Source: Vibrio stylophorae (GTDB lineage: Bacteria; Pseudomonadota; Gammaproteobacteria; Enterobacterales; Vibrionaceae). From it: 64,000 bases of DNA. The stretch spans positions 836,475-900,474 of the forward strand of contig NZ_CAKLDI010000001.1 in assembly GCF_921293875.1 (NCBI RefSeq), read 5' to 3'. Position numbers and translations under genes: made by a program. The notes under the pieces were generated by a model that made no database searches, had not been told where the DNA came from, and worked only from the letters and a program-made list of their open reading frames with translations. Shown one piece after another: positions 50,467 through 59,495 of this stretch (positions are counted from its first letter, which is position 1; each line of letters starts with the position of its first letter).

Positions 50467-50538
50467 TTACACAGCCCTTTTGAGGCTGCGCCACCAGTAA
50501 TTGTGCAATAGTTTTTGTGTGTTTTGCGTTATCATCAT
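50467..50538 (-). CDS. trpL: trp operon leader peptide
   Basis: A 23-residue frame starting MMITQNTQKLLHNYWW and ending after RSLKRAV carries two adjacent Trp codons (TGG TGG), preceded by Tyr. AGGAA is correctly spaced before the ATG pair. The layout of leader, tandem Trp and downstream terminator is that of transcription attenuation: scarcity of charged tRNA-Trp stalls the ribosome and prevents termination. Too short for most gene finders. Confidence 0.93.
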   Translation of the reverse strand: MMITQNTQKLLHNYWWRSLKRAV

Positions 50539-50564
50539 GGGTTCCTAGTGAATGCTAGTTGCGT

Positions 50565-50596
50565 ACTAGTACACTAGTATATGAATGCAAAGTCAA
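50565..50596 (-). promoter_or_regulatory. trp promoter with overlapping TrpR operator
   Basis: On the minus strand TTGACT (50591-50596) and TGTACT (50568-50573) are separated by 17 bases, forming -35 and -10. The dyad ACTAGT-GT-ACTAGT (50565-50578) spans the -10, followed by ACGCAA. E. coli trpEDCBA has ACTAGTTAACTAGTACGCAA, so the arrangement is the same. TrpR with tryptophan should block the polymerase here. Confidence 0.92.
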
Positions 50597-50656
50597 GCCT
50601 AAAATTGGTTGTTTTTTGATAGGCAAACCAAAATTAAAATCAAGAATGAAAAAAAC

Positions 50657-51532
50657 ATGCTAATGATTTTTGACCTTCACAGTCATACCACGGCCTCCGA
50701 TGGCAAATTAACACCACAAGCACTGGTGGCTCGCGCCGCTGAAAAGAGAATCTCGGTTTTGGCGATCACCGATCACGATTGTGTCGATGCCATCGTGCCA
50801 GCGCAGCAGGCGATTCAGCAGCAAGGACTTGCCATGCATTTGGTTGCGGGTGTTGAGCTTTCAACGGTGTGGCAAAACAAAGATATTCATATCGTTGGTC
50901 TGAATCTGGATATTGAACATTCAGCGCTAAAAGAATTTTTAGCAGCCCAGCGAGAGCGACGTTTAGCAAGGGCACAGCTCATTGGTCAGCGTTTGGAAAA
51001 AGCAGGATTAGTGGGTGCATTAGCAGGCGCTCAGGCGATGGCGGGGCATGAACTGGTCACCCGCGCGCACTTTGCGGCTTGGATAGTGGCGCAAGGTAAG
51101 GCTAAAACCATGCAGGCCGTATTTCAAAAATATCTTTCTCGCGGCAATCCAGGTTATGTGCCACCCAACTGGACTGGAATGGCCGAAGCCATTGCTGTGA
51201 TTCAAAAATCTGGTGGGGTTGCTGTACTTGCTCACCCTGGGCGCTATAAACTGAGTAACAAATGGTTACGGATGTTACTGGCTGATTTTAGTCAGATGGG
51301 CGGTCAAGGGATGGAAGTGGCGCAGCCACAGCAACGTCCTGATGAGCGTCGTTTTTTGGCGGATTTAGCCAATCAACATGGCTTGCTGGCTTCTCAAGGC
51401 TCTGACTTTCACTATCCATCCCCTTGGTTAGAGCTGGGGCGTAACCTCTGGTTACCCGATGAAGTAACCCCTATTTGGCATGATTGGACGCTGGCAACGC
51501 CCATTGATGCGTGTTTCGCCAAGAGCGAATAA
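50657..51532 (+). CDS. rnm: RNase AM (5'-3' exoribonuclease, PHP family; YciV/TrpH)
   Basis: A PHP-domain metallo-phosphoesterase of about 291 residues. FDLHSHTTASDG and ITDHDCVDA at the N-terminus and GSDFHYPSPW near the C-terminus supply the metal-binding His and Asp residues. E. coli RNase AM trims 5' ends of small RNAs and rRNA. ATG 50657 (or ATG 50663) gives the family N-terminus; ribosome-binding is weak. It is divergent from the trp operon, as in E. coli, and followed by yciO 10 bases later. Confidence 0.92.
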   Translation: MLMIFDLHSHTTASDGKLTPQALVARAAEKRISVLAITDHDCVDAIVPAQQAIQQQGLAMHLVAGVELSTVWQNKDIHIVGLNLDIEHSALKEFLAAQRERRLARAQLIGQRLEKAGLVGALAGAQAMAGHELVTRAHFAAWIVAQGKAKTMQAVFQKYLSRGNPGYVPPNWTGMAEAIAVIQKSGGVAVLAHPGRYKLSNKWLRMLLADFSQMGGQGMEVAQPQQRPDERRFLADLANQHGLLASQGSDFHYPSPWLELGRNLWLPDEVTPIWHDWTLATPIDACFAKSE

Positions 51533-51542
51533 GGACCAAATC

Positions 51543-52163
51543 ATGAGTCAATTTTTTTATGTACACCCAGAGAACCCGCAGAGCCGTTTGATTAATCAGG
51601 CGGTAGCGATCATTCGCAATGGCGGGGTTGTGATCTACCCAACGGACTCAGGCTATGCGCTGGGTTGTCAAATGGGTAATAAAGCGGCCTTGGAGCGCAT
51701 TTGTGCGATTCGTCGATTGGATGAAAAACATAATTTTACGCTGCTGTGCCGTGATCTATCTGAGCTGTCGCTTTATGCTCGCGTCGATAACGTCGCCTTT
51801 CGTTTGATTCGAAATAACACGCCGGGTTGCTACACCTTTATTCTTAAAGCGACCAAAGAAGTGCCGCGTCGTTTGATGAATCCAAAGCGTAAAACCATTG
51901 GCATTCGCGTGCCTAATAACGTGATTGCACTTGCTTTGCTTGAGGCATTGGGTGAACCCATGATGTCCACAAGCTTGATTTTGCCAGGCAATGATTACAC
52001 CGAGTCTGATCCGGAAAGTATTCGCGATCAGCTTGAGTATGCAGTGGATTTGATTATTAACGGCGGTTATCTCGGCGAACAGCCCACCACAGTGATCGAT
52101 TTTAGCGAAGATAGCGCAGAAATTATTCGTTACGGCAGCGGTGATACCTCACCTTTTGAATAA
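51543..52163 (+). CDS. yciO: YciO, YrdC/Sua5-like dsRNA-binding-fold protein
   Basis: A 206-residue YrdC-fold protein: VIYPTDSGYALGCQMGN, the KRKTIGIRVPNNV strand and MMSTSLILPGND. Related to the threonylcarbamoyl-AMP synthase TsaC, but longer and diagnosed as the YciO subgroup by its place after rnm. AAGGA precedes ATG 51543. Its in vivo role is unsettled; overlapping activity with TsaC has been considered. Confidence 0.9.
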   Translation: MSQFFYVHPENPQSRLINQAVAIIRNGGVVIYPTDSGYALGCQMGNKAALERICAIRRLDEKHNFTLLCRDLSELSLYARVDNVAFRLIRNNTPGCYTFILKATKEVPRRLMNPKRKTIGIRVPNNVIALALLEALGEPMMSTSLILPGNDYTESDPESIRDQLEYAVDLIINGGYLGEQPTTVIDFSEDSAEIIRYGSGDTSPFE

Positions 52164-52296
52164 GTGATGTATCACTAGGATTGCGATGTATGCGGGTGTA
52201 TAATCGCGCGCAATTTCGCCAACTCATAAAAATGAGATGTTCGGCATGCTGCCACGGCGTTGACAACGACGTCTGTGAAGACGACAAAGGTAAAAA

Positions 52297-53253
52297 ATGA
52301 ACGAAAAACTGCAAAAAGTATTGGCGCGCTCTGGTCACGGCTCTCGTCGTGAAATCGAGCAGATGATTATTCAAGGCCGCATTAGTGTGGATGGCGAAGT
52401 CGCTACCTTGGGTGATCGTTTGACCAATCCTGAAGCTTGTGTGCGTATCGATGGCAATAAAGCGGCGATCCATCAACCACAAGACACCATGTGCCGCGTA
52501 TTGGCATACCATAAACCTGAAGGTGAGCTTTGTACCCGTAACGATCCTGAAGGTCGTCGTACTGTGTTTGACCGCTTGCCACGCATTCAAGAAGGTCGTT
52601 GGGTTGCAGTGGGTCGTTTGGATGCCAACACTTCTGGTTTGTTGCTTTTCACCACTGACGGTGAGCTTGCTAACCGTTTGATGCACCCAAGCCGCCAAGT
52701 TCAGCGTGAATATATGGTGCGTGTTTTCGGTGAAGTGACTGAAGATATGGTGCGCAATCTGACTCGTGGTGTTGAGCTTGAAGACGGCAAAGCGCGTTTT
52801 GAAGATGTGCAGTACAGCGGCGGCGAAGGGATGAACCACACTTTCTACGTGGTGATCACCGAAGGTCGTAACCGTGAGGTGCGCCGTTTGTGGGAATCGC
52901 AAGGTGTGACCGTAAGCCGACTCAAGCGTGTTCGTTACGGTGATATCATTCTTGGTGCTGATTTGCCGCGCGGTGGCTGGAAAGAGCTTGAGCTAGACCA
53001 AGTGAACTACTTGCGTGAAATGGTTGAGCTTCGCCGTGAAACTGAATCGATTTTCCATGTTCGCAAAGATCAGCGTAAAGAAAAATCTGTTCAGAAAATT
53101 CGTCGCGCCGTACGTCGCCACGAAGATCGTGTGACAGGCAAAAAAGAGGAAGGTGGTAAGCCACGCTCATCTCGCCGCAATAGTCACATTCAAGATAAAA
53201 GTAAGAGCAAACCAACCCAGCGTCGCCGCAATACCGGTGGTAAGCAGCGTTAA
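52297..53253 (+). CDS. rluB: 23S rRNA pseudouridine-2605 synthase
   Basis: Makes pseudouridine at position 2605 of 23S rRNA. It has an N-terminal S4 RNA-binding domain ([19 protein letters not shown], split in register) and a catalytic domain with [19 protein letters not shown], where Asp109 is the nucleophile. The [12 protein letters not shown] and [12 protein letters not shown] motifs follow. After residue 250 a strongly basic tail rich in Lys, Arg and Ser extends to 318. AAAGG precedes ATG 52297. The E. coli btuR and yciQ neighbours are absent; only 133 bases separate it from yciO. Confidence 0.95.
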   Translation: MNEKLQKVLARSGHGSRREIEQMIIQGRISVDGEVATLGDRLTNPEACVRIDGNKAAIHQPQDTMCRVLAYHKPEGELCTRNDPEGRRTVFDRLPRIQEGRWVAVGRLDANTSGLLLFTTDGELANRLMHPSRQVQREYMVRVFGEVTEDMVRNLTRGVELEDGKARFEDVQYSGGEGMNHTFYVVITEGRNREVRRLWESQGVTVSRLKRVRYGDIILGADLPRGGWKELELDQVNYLREMVELRRETESIFHVRKDQRKEKSVQKIRRAVRRHEDRVTGKKEEGGKPRSSRRNSHIQDKSKSKPTQRRRNTGGKQR

Positions 53254-53271
53254 TACTGGCATTTGCATGAT

Positions 53272-53297
53272 AAAAAGCCCCTAAAGGGGCTTTTTTT
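53272..53297 (+). terminator. Intrinsic terminator after rluB
   Basis: AAAAAGCCCC-TAAA-GGGGCTTTTTTT, a compact GC-rich hairpin with a T tail, 18 bases after the stop. Confidence 0.85.
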
Positions 53298-53391
53298 ATG
53301 GGCGCAATCTATGGCGGCATCTATGGGTGAACTAAGTATTGCTGAAATGATTTTTTAGCCCTTTTAATCCATGGCCGCCGGGTGGTCAGCA

Positions 53392-54138
53392 TCATTTTTT
53401 CGGCTGCGCATCAATACATTGACCGTGAAGATGTCGACCTTCTGGTGCCATTAGATAAAGATAGAGCGGCATCAAATCTGCCGGTGTTTTTAGCACTTGA
53501 GGATCTTCAGCTGGAAAGGCGCTGGCGCGCATTTTGGTACGAGTACCACCAGGGTTGATGGCATTGACCCGCACAGTGCTATGGCTCATCTCATCAGCCA
53601 GCACTTGCATCATTCCTTCAACTGCAAATTTACTGATCGCATAGGCGCCCCAATAAGCGCGGCCTTGATGACCCACAGTGGATGAGGTAAACACAATGCG
53701 TCCATCTGGGGATTGTTCAATCAAGGGGAGTAGCGCTTGGGTGAGCATCAATTCGGCGCGCACGTTGACCTGCCATAGGTCGTCCATCACTGAGATAGAA
53801 AGCTGTTGTAGCGGCCCCAGCGTGCCCAATAAACCGGCGTTGTGAAGGAGCCCATCTAAGCGGCCAAATTGATTTTCAATGGTCTGCGCCAAATCGCGAT
53901 AGTGCTGGCTGGATGCGCCCGCTAAATCAAGCGGTACAATGGCAGGCTCAGGGCCGCCCGCAGCGATGATGGCATCATAGGTTTGTTCTAATTTAGCCAC
54001 GGTGCGCCCCAGTAAGATCACGGTCGCACCATGGGCGGCATAACTAAGGGCGGCTTGACGACCAATACCTTCACCTGCGCCTGTCACTAAGATCACACGC
54101 GCCTTGAGCGCCTGTTCTGAGACTCTATATTGATTCAT
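53392..54138 (-). CDS. yciK: SDR-family oxidoreductase YciK
   Basis: A 248-residue short-chain dehydrogenase. The cofactor loop is VTGAGEGIGRQ, LLHNAGLLG is the NNAG equivalent, Ser is in FTSSTVGHQG and the Tyr-Lys pair is in YWGAYAISKFA. INPGGTRTKMR is typical of YciK. Substrate unknown. ATG 54138 is chosen because it gives the family N-terminus (MNQYRVSEQALKARVILVTG); a much longer frame upstream overlaps sohB on the other strand. Confidence 0.92.
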   Translation of the reverse strand: MNQYRVSEQALKARVILVTGAGEGIGRQAALSYAAHGATVILLGRTVAKLEQTYDAIIAAGGPEPAIVPLDLAGASSQHYRDLAQTIENQFGRLDGLLHNAGLLGTLGPLQQLSISVMDDLWQVNVRAELMLTQALLPLIEQSPDGRIVFTSSTVGHQGRAYWGAYAISKFAVEGMMQVLADEMSHSTVRVNAINPGGTRTKMRASAFPAEDPQVLKTPADLMPLYLYLMAPEGRHLHGQCIDAQPKK

Positions 54139-54244
54139 GGCATCGCACTCTTTTACAAAAGGGGGATTGTATTGTGGTGGCTCAAGCGATGGCAACAGAG
54201 TTACAATAACCCTTTGACCCAAATAACAAGATGAGGGCTTGGCC

Positions 54245-55369
54245 TTGGAATTTCTATTTGAATATGGATTGTTTTTCGCCAAAGTGCTGACCGCGCTGGT
54301 GGCGATTGTGGTTTTGTTGGTGGCGGTTAAATCAATCAACCATAAATCAGCAGCCAAAGGCGATTTAGAGCTAACGGATCTGACCGAAAATTATCGCGAT
54401 ACAGTGCACCTGCTAGAGCAGCAGTTGCTGAATAAAGATGTGCTGAAAGCGCGGGAAAAAGCAGAGAAAAAAGCAGAAAAAGCCAAACTAAAAGAGGCCA
54501 AGGCAGCCGCAAAATTAGCGAAAAAAGAGGCCAAAGAAGCGCAACAAAATGATGCACACCAAGCGCCAGAAACCTTAGAGCAAGCCGTGGAGGAACAAGC
54601 ACCTGCAAGTCGCGAGTCTCAGCTTTTTGTTCTTGATTTTAATGGCAGTATTGATGCCAAAGAGGTGACCTCACTACGTGAAGAGGTGAGCGCGATTTTG
54701 GCCATTGCCAACGCTGATGATGAAGTGCTCGTGCGCCTTGAAAGTGGCGGCGGTATGGTGCATGGCTATGGTTTGGCAGCTTCTCAGCTGGCACGTATTA
54801 AAGCGGCCGGTATTCCATTGACTGTGGTGGTGGATAAAGTTGCGGCCAGTGGCGGTTATATGATGGCTTGTGTCGCCGATAAAGTGCTAGCTGCGCCTTT
54901 TGCCATTGTTGGCTCCATTGGTGTTGTGGCGCAATTGCCAAACTTTCATAAGCTATTGAAGAAAAATGATATTGAATTTGAACAGCTCACCGCGGGCGAG
55001 TTTAAGCGCACCCTCACCATGTTCGGTGAAAACACCGATAAAGCGCGTGAGAAGTTCCAGCAAGAGCTCGAAGAGACCCATGTTCTCTTTAAGCAGTTTA
55101 TTGAGCTGCATCGTCCATCTTTGGATGTGGCCAGCGTCGCAACCGGTGAGCATTGGTTTGGTCAGCAAGCCTTGTCTTTGGGCTTGATTGATGCGATTAC
55201 CACTTCAGATGACTACATCATCAATGCATGTAAGGCAGACAAAGCGGTGCTTGCTATTCGTTATGTGCAGCGTAAAAAACTGTCTCAGCGTTTTGCCGGC
55301 GCCACAGGCGAGGCGGCGGATAATCTATTACTGAAATGGATTGGCCGTGGTCAGCGCCCGATAATGTAA
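54245..55369 (+). CDS. sohB: SohB, membrane serine protease of the S49 family
   Basis: A signal-peptide-peptidase-like protease on the inner membrane. It has an N-terminal helix (LFFAKVLTALVAIVVLLVAV), a charged linker very rich in Lys, Ala and Glu (about 70-110) and a ClpP-like domain with VLDFNGSIDAKEV, the nucleophile in VDKVAASGGYMMA and GSIGVVAQLPN. Start codons are TTG; 54245 gives the family start MEFLFEYGLFFAKV with GAGGG seven bases upstream, while TTG 54239 would be too close. The linker is longer than in E. coli SohB. Confidence 0.93.
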   Translation: MEFLFEYGLFFAKVLTALVAIVVLLVAVKSINHKSAAKGDLELTDLTENYRDTVHLLEQQLLNKDVLKAREKAEKKAEKAKLKEAKAAAKLAKKEAKEAQQNDAHQAPETLEQAVEEQAPASRESQLFVLDFNGSIDAKEVTSLREEVSAILAIANADDEVLVRLESGGGMVHGYGLAASQLARIKAAGIPLTVVVDKVAASGGYMMACVADKVLAAPFAIVGSIGVVAQLPNFHKLLKKNDIEFEQLTAGEFKRTLTMFGENTDKAREKFQQELEETHVLFKQFIELHRPSLDVASVATGEHWFGQQALSLGLIDAITTSDDYIINACKADKAVLAIRYVQRKKLSQRFAGATGEAADNLLLKWIGRGQRPIM

Positions 55370-55398
55370 GCGTGATCTGTCAGTGTTATAGGCGTAAC

Positions 55399-55425
55399 AA
55401 AAAAGCCCCAGTTGGGGCTTTTTTA
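55399..55425. terminator. Bidirectional terminator between sohB and yciN
   Basis: AAAAAAGCCCCA-GT-TGGGGCTTTTTT, symmetric with A and T runs, between two convergent genes. Confidence 0.88.
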
Positions 55426-55455
55426 TGATTGATGATAACTAGCGCTGCTGGCGTT

Positions 55456-55716
55456 TTAATCAATCAGAATAAATTTATCAGAAAGCTGATGGGCCAAATA
55501 TTTGTACAGATTGAACACTGTGGTGGTCTTTTCTGTGGGTAGGCCTTGCTCAGATAGGAAGTATTCTTCCCCTTTAAAAATCAATACGCCTGCTTGCTCA
55601 CGAACCTCGGTCGCGCGCACACCATCAATATAGGCATCGTGATCTTGCAGCATTTGATTGGCAATCATTAGCAGATCAAGTTGGCTAATTTCACTTTTTT
55701 CTTGTTTGTCGCTCAT
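55456..55716 (-). CDS. yciN: YciN-family protein (DUF2498)
   Basis: An 86-residue cytoplasmic protein. LDLLMIANQMLQDHDAYIDG and the LIFKGEEYFLSEQGLPT part match YciN of E. coli, also next to topA there. Function unknown. GGAGG is ideally placed before the ATG. An inverted repeat GGACAGT-GT-ACTGTCC lies 20 bases upstream. Confidence 0.88.
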   Translation of the reverse strand: MSDKQEKSEISQLDLLMIANQMLQDHDAYIDGVRATEVREQAGVLIFKGEEYFLSEQGLPTEKTTTVFNLYKYLAHQLSDKFILID

Positions 55717-56062
55717 GGTACCTCCAAAGTGATGGTGGACAGTGTACTGTCCTTGCGAAGAATCACAAGGTCAATCACAAGGCTTGCAGCGCTCCCTTAA
55801 TTTGACATATTGTAAAAAGAGCAGTGCAATCGGGGCTGATTTTGTGATTTCGGCTAGAAAAATGCACTTGATCAAAGACGACAATACGTAGCTAATGGTA
55901 ATAATCTGCCGCGTTTTTTGGTCACATCAATAAGCCGCAAATTTTGCATGGTAACAGGCTTATTGCTATACATCAGATAGAATACAAGCAAGGTTCGCCT
56001 TGCTTGTTTGTTTATGCTCAATGAATGAGCACCTCGTTGAAACAGAACAAGTAGAGTCTCGA
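55717..56062. promoter_or_regulatory. Divergent region yciN / topA
   Basis: 346 bases without a gene. It holds the inverted repeat GGACAGT-GT-ACTGTCC (55737-55752) and a direct repeat AATCACAAGG (near 55764 and 55776) on the yciN side. TTGATC and TAATAAT near 55868 and 55900 could be part of a topA promoter but their spacing is wrong for a pair. Confidence 0.4.
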
Positions 56063-58687
56063 ATGGGTAAATCTCTGGTTATTGTGGAGTCGCCAGCTAA
56101 GGCGAAAACCATTAATAAATACTTGGGTAAGGATTTCGTGGTGAAATCCAGTGTTGGTCATGTCCGCGATCTGCCCAAAGGTGCAACCAGTGGTGGTAAA
56201 AAAGCTGCACCTATCTCAACCAAGGGGTTGAGTGTTGAAGAGAAAGCCCGCGTTAAAAAAGAAAAAGAGCGCAAATCTTTGATCAAAAAGATGGGGATCG
56301 ATCCATACCATGGTTGGCAAGCCAACTATGAGGTGATTCCAGATAAGATCAAGGTGGTTTCTGAATTACAAAAGCTTGCTGAAAAAGCAGATTACGTTTA
56401 CCTCGCAACGGATTTGGACCGCGAGGGAGAAGCGATTGCATGGCATTTACGCGAGCTCATTGGCGGCGATGATGATCGCTATAAGCGCGTGGTGTTTAAC
56501 GAAATTACCAAAAACGCGATTCAGCAAGCCTTTGAAAATCCGGGTGAGCTTAATCAAGACCGCGTCGATGCGCAGCAAGCGCGCCGTTTTCTTGACCGCG
56601 TGGTGGGCTTTATGGTGTCGCCATTGCTATGGAAAAAATTAGCGCGCGGTTTGTCTGCAGGTCGCGTTCAGTCGGTTGCGGTAAAGCTGCTGGTTGAACG
56701 TGAGCGCGAAATTAAAGCCTTTAATCCAGAAGAGTTTTGGGATCTGCACGCAGATACCTTGGCTAGCAGTGAAGCCCTTCGCCTGCAAGTGACCAAGCAA
56801 GCGGGTCAAGAATATCGACCACGCAACAAAGCTGAGTCCGACGCGGCGGTTGCCGCCATTGCGAAAGCTGCGATTGAAGTGATTGAGCGTGAAGCGCGTC
56901 CAACCAAGAGCAAAGCTAGCGCACCATTTATTACCTCGACCTTGCAACAAGCGGCGAGTACCCGTTTGGGCTATGGCGTGAAAAAGACCATGATGCTTGC
57001 TCAGCGCTTGTATGAGGCAGGTTACATCACCTACATGCGTACTGACTCAACCAACTTGAGCCAAGATGCTGTCAATGCGGTGCGTGATTACATTGGCGAG
57101 AACTTTGGCGATAAATACTTGCCAGCCGCGCCTGTGGTCTTTGGTAGCAAAGCCAATGCGCAAGAAGCGCACGAAGCGATTCGTCCTTCTGATGTCAATG
57201 TGCTCGATAGCCAAATTGAAGGTGTGGACGCAGATGCGGTTAAACTTTATCAATTAATTTGGCGTCAATTTGTGGCATGTCAAATGACAGCCGCTGAGTA
57301 TGACTCCACTACCATTACCGCGAAAGCGGGTGAGTTTACCCTGAAAGCCAAAGGTCGCACGCTACGTTTTGATGGTTGGACACGTGTCCAACGTCCACTG
57401 GGCAAAAACGAAGATATCATTTTGCCAATGGTTGCTGTGGGTGACACATTGGCACTTGAGCAGCTTGATCCAAAGCAGCACTTTACTAAGCCACCTGCGC
57501 GCTTTACTGAAGCGGCGCTTGTCAAAGAGCTTGAAAAGCGTGGTATTGGTCGCCCATCGACCTACGCATCAATCATCTCAACGATTCAAGATCGTGGCTA
57601 TGTGCGTGTTGAACAGCGCCGTTTCTACGCTGAAAAGATGGGTGAGATCGTCACCGATCGTCTCGATGAGAGCTTTAACGATCTGCTCGATTACAGCTTT
57701 ACCGCGCGTATGGAGCAGCGTCTTGATGAAGTGGCTGATGGCGAAGCCAATTGGAAAGATGTACTCGATCAGTTCTTTGGTGATTTCTCAAAAGATTTAG
57801 AAAAAGCGGAAGGCGAAGAGAGCGATGGTGGCATGAAGCCAAACCATATCGTGATCACCGATATCGCTTGCCCAACCTGCGCGCGTCCAATGGGCATTCG
57901 CACGGCATCCACTGGGGTTTTCCTCGGTTGTACGGGTTATGCATTGCCACCGAAAGAGCGCTGCAAAACCACCATCAACTTGATGGATGAGGAAGGGGTG
58001 ATCAACATTCTTGAAGAAGATGTTGAAACCGCAGCACTTCGCGCGAAAAAACGTTGCCCTATCTGTGATATGGCGATGGATGCTTATTTGATCGACCAGC
58101 AGCGCAAACTGCACGTGTGTGGTAACAATCCAAGCTGTGAAGGCTATGTGATTGAGCAAGGTCAATTCCAGCTCAAGGGTTATGATGGCCCCGTGGTGGA
58201 GTGTGATAAGTGCGGCGCAGATATGGTGCTGAAAAATGGTCGTTTCGGTAAATACATGGATTGCACCAGCGATACTTGCAAAAACACCCGTAAGATCCTG
58301 AAAAATGGTGAAGTTGCACCGCCAAAAGAAGATCCAGTGCATTTCCCTGAATTACCATGCGAAAACTCGGATGCATATTTTGTGCTACGCGATGGGGCTT
58401 CTGGCCTGTTTATGGCAGCGCATAATTTCCCGAAATCGCGTGAAACCCGCGCACCATTAGTGTCTGAGTTGGCTCGCTTTGTTGACCGTTTGCCTGAGAA
58501 ATATCAGTATCTCGCAACCGCGCCAGCCAAGGATCCTGATGGTCGTCCTGCTGTTGTTCGCTTTAGCCGTAAGAGCAAAGAGAACTATGTGCGCACTGAA
58601 GATGATGGTAAGCCTTCAGGTTGGACTGCGCTCTATGTCGATGGCCAATGGCAAGTGACAGACAAGCGTAAAAAAGCCAAAGCCTAA
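56063..58687 (+). CDS. topA: DNA topoisomerase I
   Basis: Relaxes negative supercoils. The 874-residue chain has the Toprim domain with [20 protein letters not shown] (split) and [15 protein letters not shown]. The active-site Tyr is in [14 protein letters not shown], with ERPTS-like [13 protein letters not shown]. Three four-Cys zinc-ribbon motifs follow ([24 protein letters not shown]) and then a basic tail. ATG 56063 gives [15 protein letters not shown]; a longer frame upstream is unsupported by the family. E. coli cysB does not follow it here. Confidence 0.96.
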   Translation: MGKSLVIVESPAKAKTINKYLGKDFVVKSSVGHVRDLPKGATSGGKKAAPISTKGLSVEEKARVKKEKERKSLIKKMGIDPYHGWQANYEVIPDKIKVVSELQKLAEKADYVYLATDLDREGEAIAWHLRELIGGDDDRYKRVVFNEITKNAIQQAFENPGELNQDRVDAQQARRFLDRVVGFMVSPLLWKKLARGLSAGRVQSVAVKLLVEREREIKAFNPEEFWDLHADTLASSEALRLQVTKQAGQEYRPRNKAESDAAVAAIAKAAIEVIEREARPTKSKASAPFITSTLQQAASTRLGYGVKKTMMLAQRLYEAGYITYMRTDSTNLSQDAVNAVRDYIGENFGDKYLPAAPVVFGSKANAQEAHEAIRPSDVNVLDSQIEGVDADAVKLYQLIWRQFVACQMTAAEYDSTTITAKAGEFTLKAKGRTLRFDGWTRVQRPLGKNEDIILPMVAVGDTLALEQLDPKQHFTKPPARFTEAALVKELEKRGIGRPSTYASIISTIQDRGYVRVEQRRFYAEKMGEIVTDRLDESFNDLLDYSFTARMEQRLDEVADGEANWKDVLDQFFGDFSKDLEKAEGEESDGGMKPNHIVITDIACPTCARPMGIRTASTGVFLGCTGYALPPKERCKTTINLMDEEGVINILEEDVETAALRAKKRCPICDMAMDAYLIDQQRKLHVCGNNPSCEGYVIEQGQFQLKGYDGPVVECDKCGADMVLKNGRFGKYMDCTSDTCKNTRKILKNGEVAPPKEDPVHFPELPCENSDAYFVLRDGASGLFMAAHNFPKSRETRAPLVSELARFVDRLPEKYQYLATAPAKDPDGRPAVVRFSRKSKENYVRTEDDGKPSGWTALYVDGQWQVTDKRKKAKA

Positions 58688-58700
58688 TTGGTTTTGATTG

Positions 58701-58733
58701 AAAAACGCCGCATCTGATATGCGGCGTTTTTTT
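58701..58733 (+). terminator. Intrinsic terminator after topA
   Basis: AAAAACGCCGCAT-CTGAT-ATGCGGCGTTTTTTT: a near-perfect stem with a T tail, 13 bases past the stop. Confidence 0.9.
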
Positions 58734-58787
58734 ATGGCGCTATGCTCATCGGGTTCGTGGCTGAACTCGCGCTTTTCTTAACAAAGG

Positions 58788-58803
58788 CTGGATATTTATC
58801 CAG
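58788..58803. promoter_or_regulatory. LexA (SOS) box upstream of ruvA
   Basis: CTGGATATTTATCCAG is a perfect dyad. E. coli ruvAB has the same variant box (CTGGATATCTATCCAG), differing at one base. It lies 49 bases before the ruvA start. Confidence 0.88.
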
Positions 58804-58852
58804 TCCTTGATTATTCTTAGCCGCAATTGTGTAACTCCAGAAGAGAAAGAAT

Positions 58853-59473
58853 GTGATTGGTCGACTACGCGGTGAACTACTCGAAAAACAGCCCCCTGAA
58901 GTATTAATTGATGTGGGTGGGGTTGGTTATGAAGTCCAGCTTCCCATGAGCTGTTTCTATTCATTGCCTGAGTGTGGTCAGCCTGTGGTGATCTATACCC
59001 ATTTTGTGGTGCGCGAAGATGCACAGCTGCTTTTTGGCTTTAACCACAAGCAAGAGCGCGCACTTTTTCGTGAGTTGATCAAAGCCAATGGTGTGGGACC
59101 GAAATTGGCATTAGCCATTTTATCGGCGATGAATGCCAGCCAATTTGTGCAATGTGTCGAGCGCGAAGATACCTCCGCTTTGGTAAAAATTCCAGGTGTC
59201 GGCAAAAAAACGGCAGAGCGTTTGGTGGTTGAGCTAAAAGACCGTCTAAAAGGTTGGGGCGGCGTTGACCTCTTTACCCCAGCTGCGGATATGGCAGGTT
59301 TTGCCGGTCATGATGACCCATTGATGCTTGATAGTGCAGAGCAAGAAGCGATCAGCGCTTTGGTCGCCTTAGGCTATAAGCCAGCACAAGCTGAAAAAGT
59401 GGTGAAAGCCGTGGCGAAAGACGATATGCGCAGCGAAGATCTGATTCGCGAAGCATTGCGTTCTATGGTTTAA
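58853..59473 (+). CDS. ruvA: Holliday junction branch migration protein RuvA
   Basis: Binds Holliday junctions as a tetramer and loads RuvB. The 206-residue chain starts with [23 protein letters not shown], an OB fold (about 1-64). Two helix-hairpin-helix motifs follow ([16 protein letters not shown] and [19 protein letters not shown]). The C-terminal three-helix domain binds RuvB ([18 protein letters not shown]). The gene is SOS-controlled and precedes ruvB by 22 bases. Confidence 0.97.
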   Translation: MIGRLRGELLEKQPPEVLIDVGGVGYEVQLPMSCFYSLPECGQPVVIYTHFVVREDAQLLFGFNHKQERALFRELIKANGVGPKLALAILSAMNASQFVQCVEREDTSALVKIPGVGKKTAERLVVELKDRLKGWGGVDLFTPAADMAGFAGHDDPLMLDSAEQEAISALVALGYKPAQAEKVVKAVAKDDMRSEDLIREALRSMV

Positions 59474-59495
59474 AGGGAAGGGTTAGATTTATTCC

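Noticed and set aside
52123-52902. Long minus-strand open frame antisense to rluB (259 codons)
   Set aside because: It mirrors codon structure of rluB, has no family features, and lies wholly opposite a well-recognised gene.
53392-54357. Longer yciK frame of 321 codons
   Set aside because: The added 73 residues overlap sohB on the other strand and lack family similarity; ATG 54138 fits.
55737-55752. Considered GGACAGTGTACTGTCC as a LexA box
   Set aside because: The half-sites are in reverse order (ACAG...CTGT) and the spacing is wrong; it is left as an unassigned inverted repeat.
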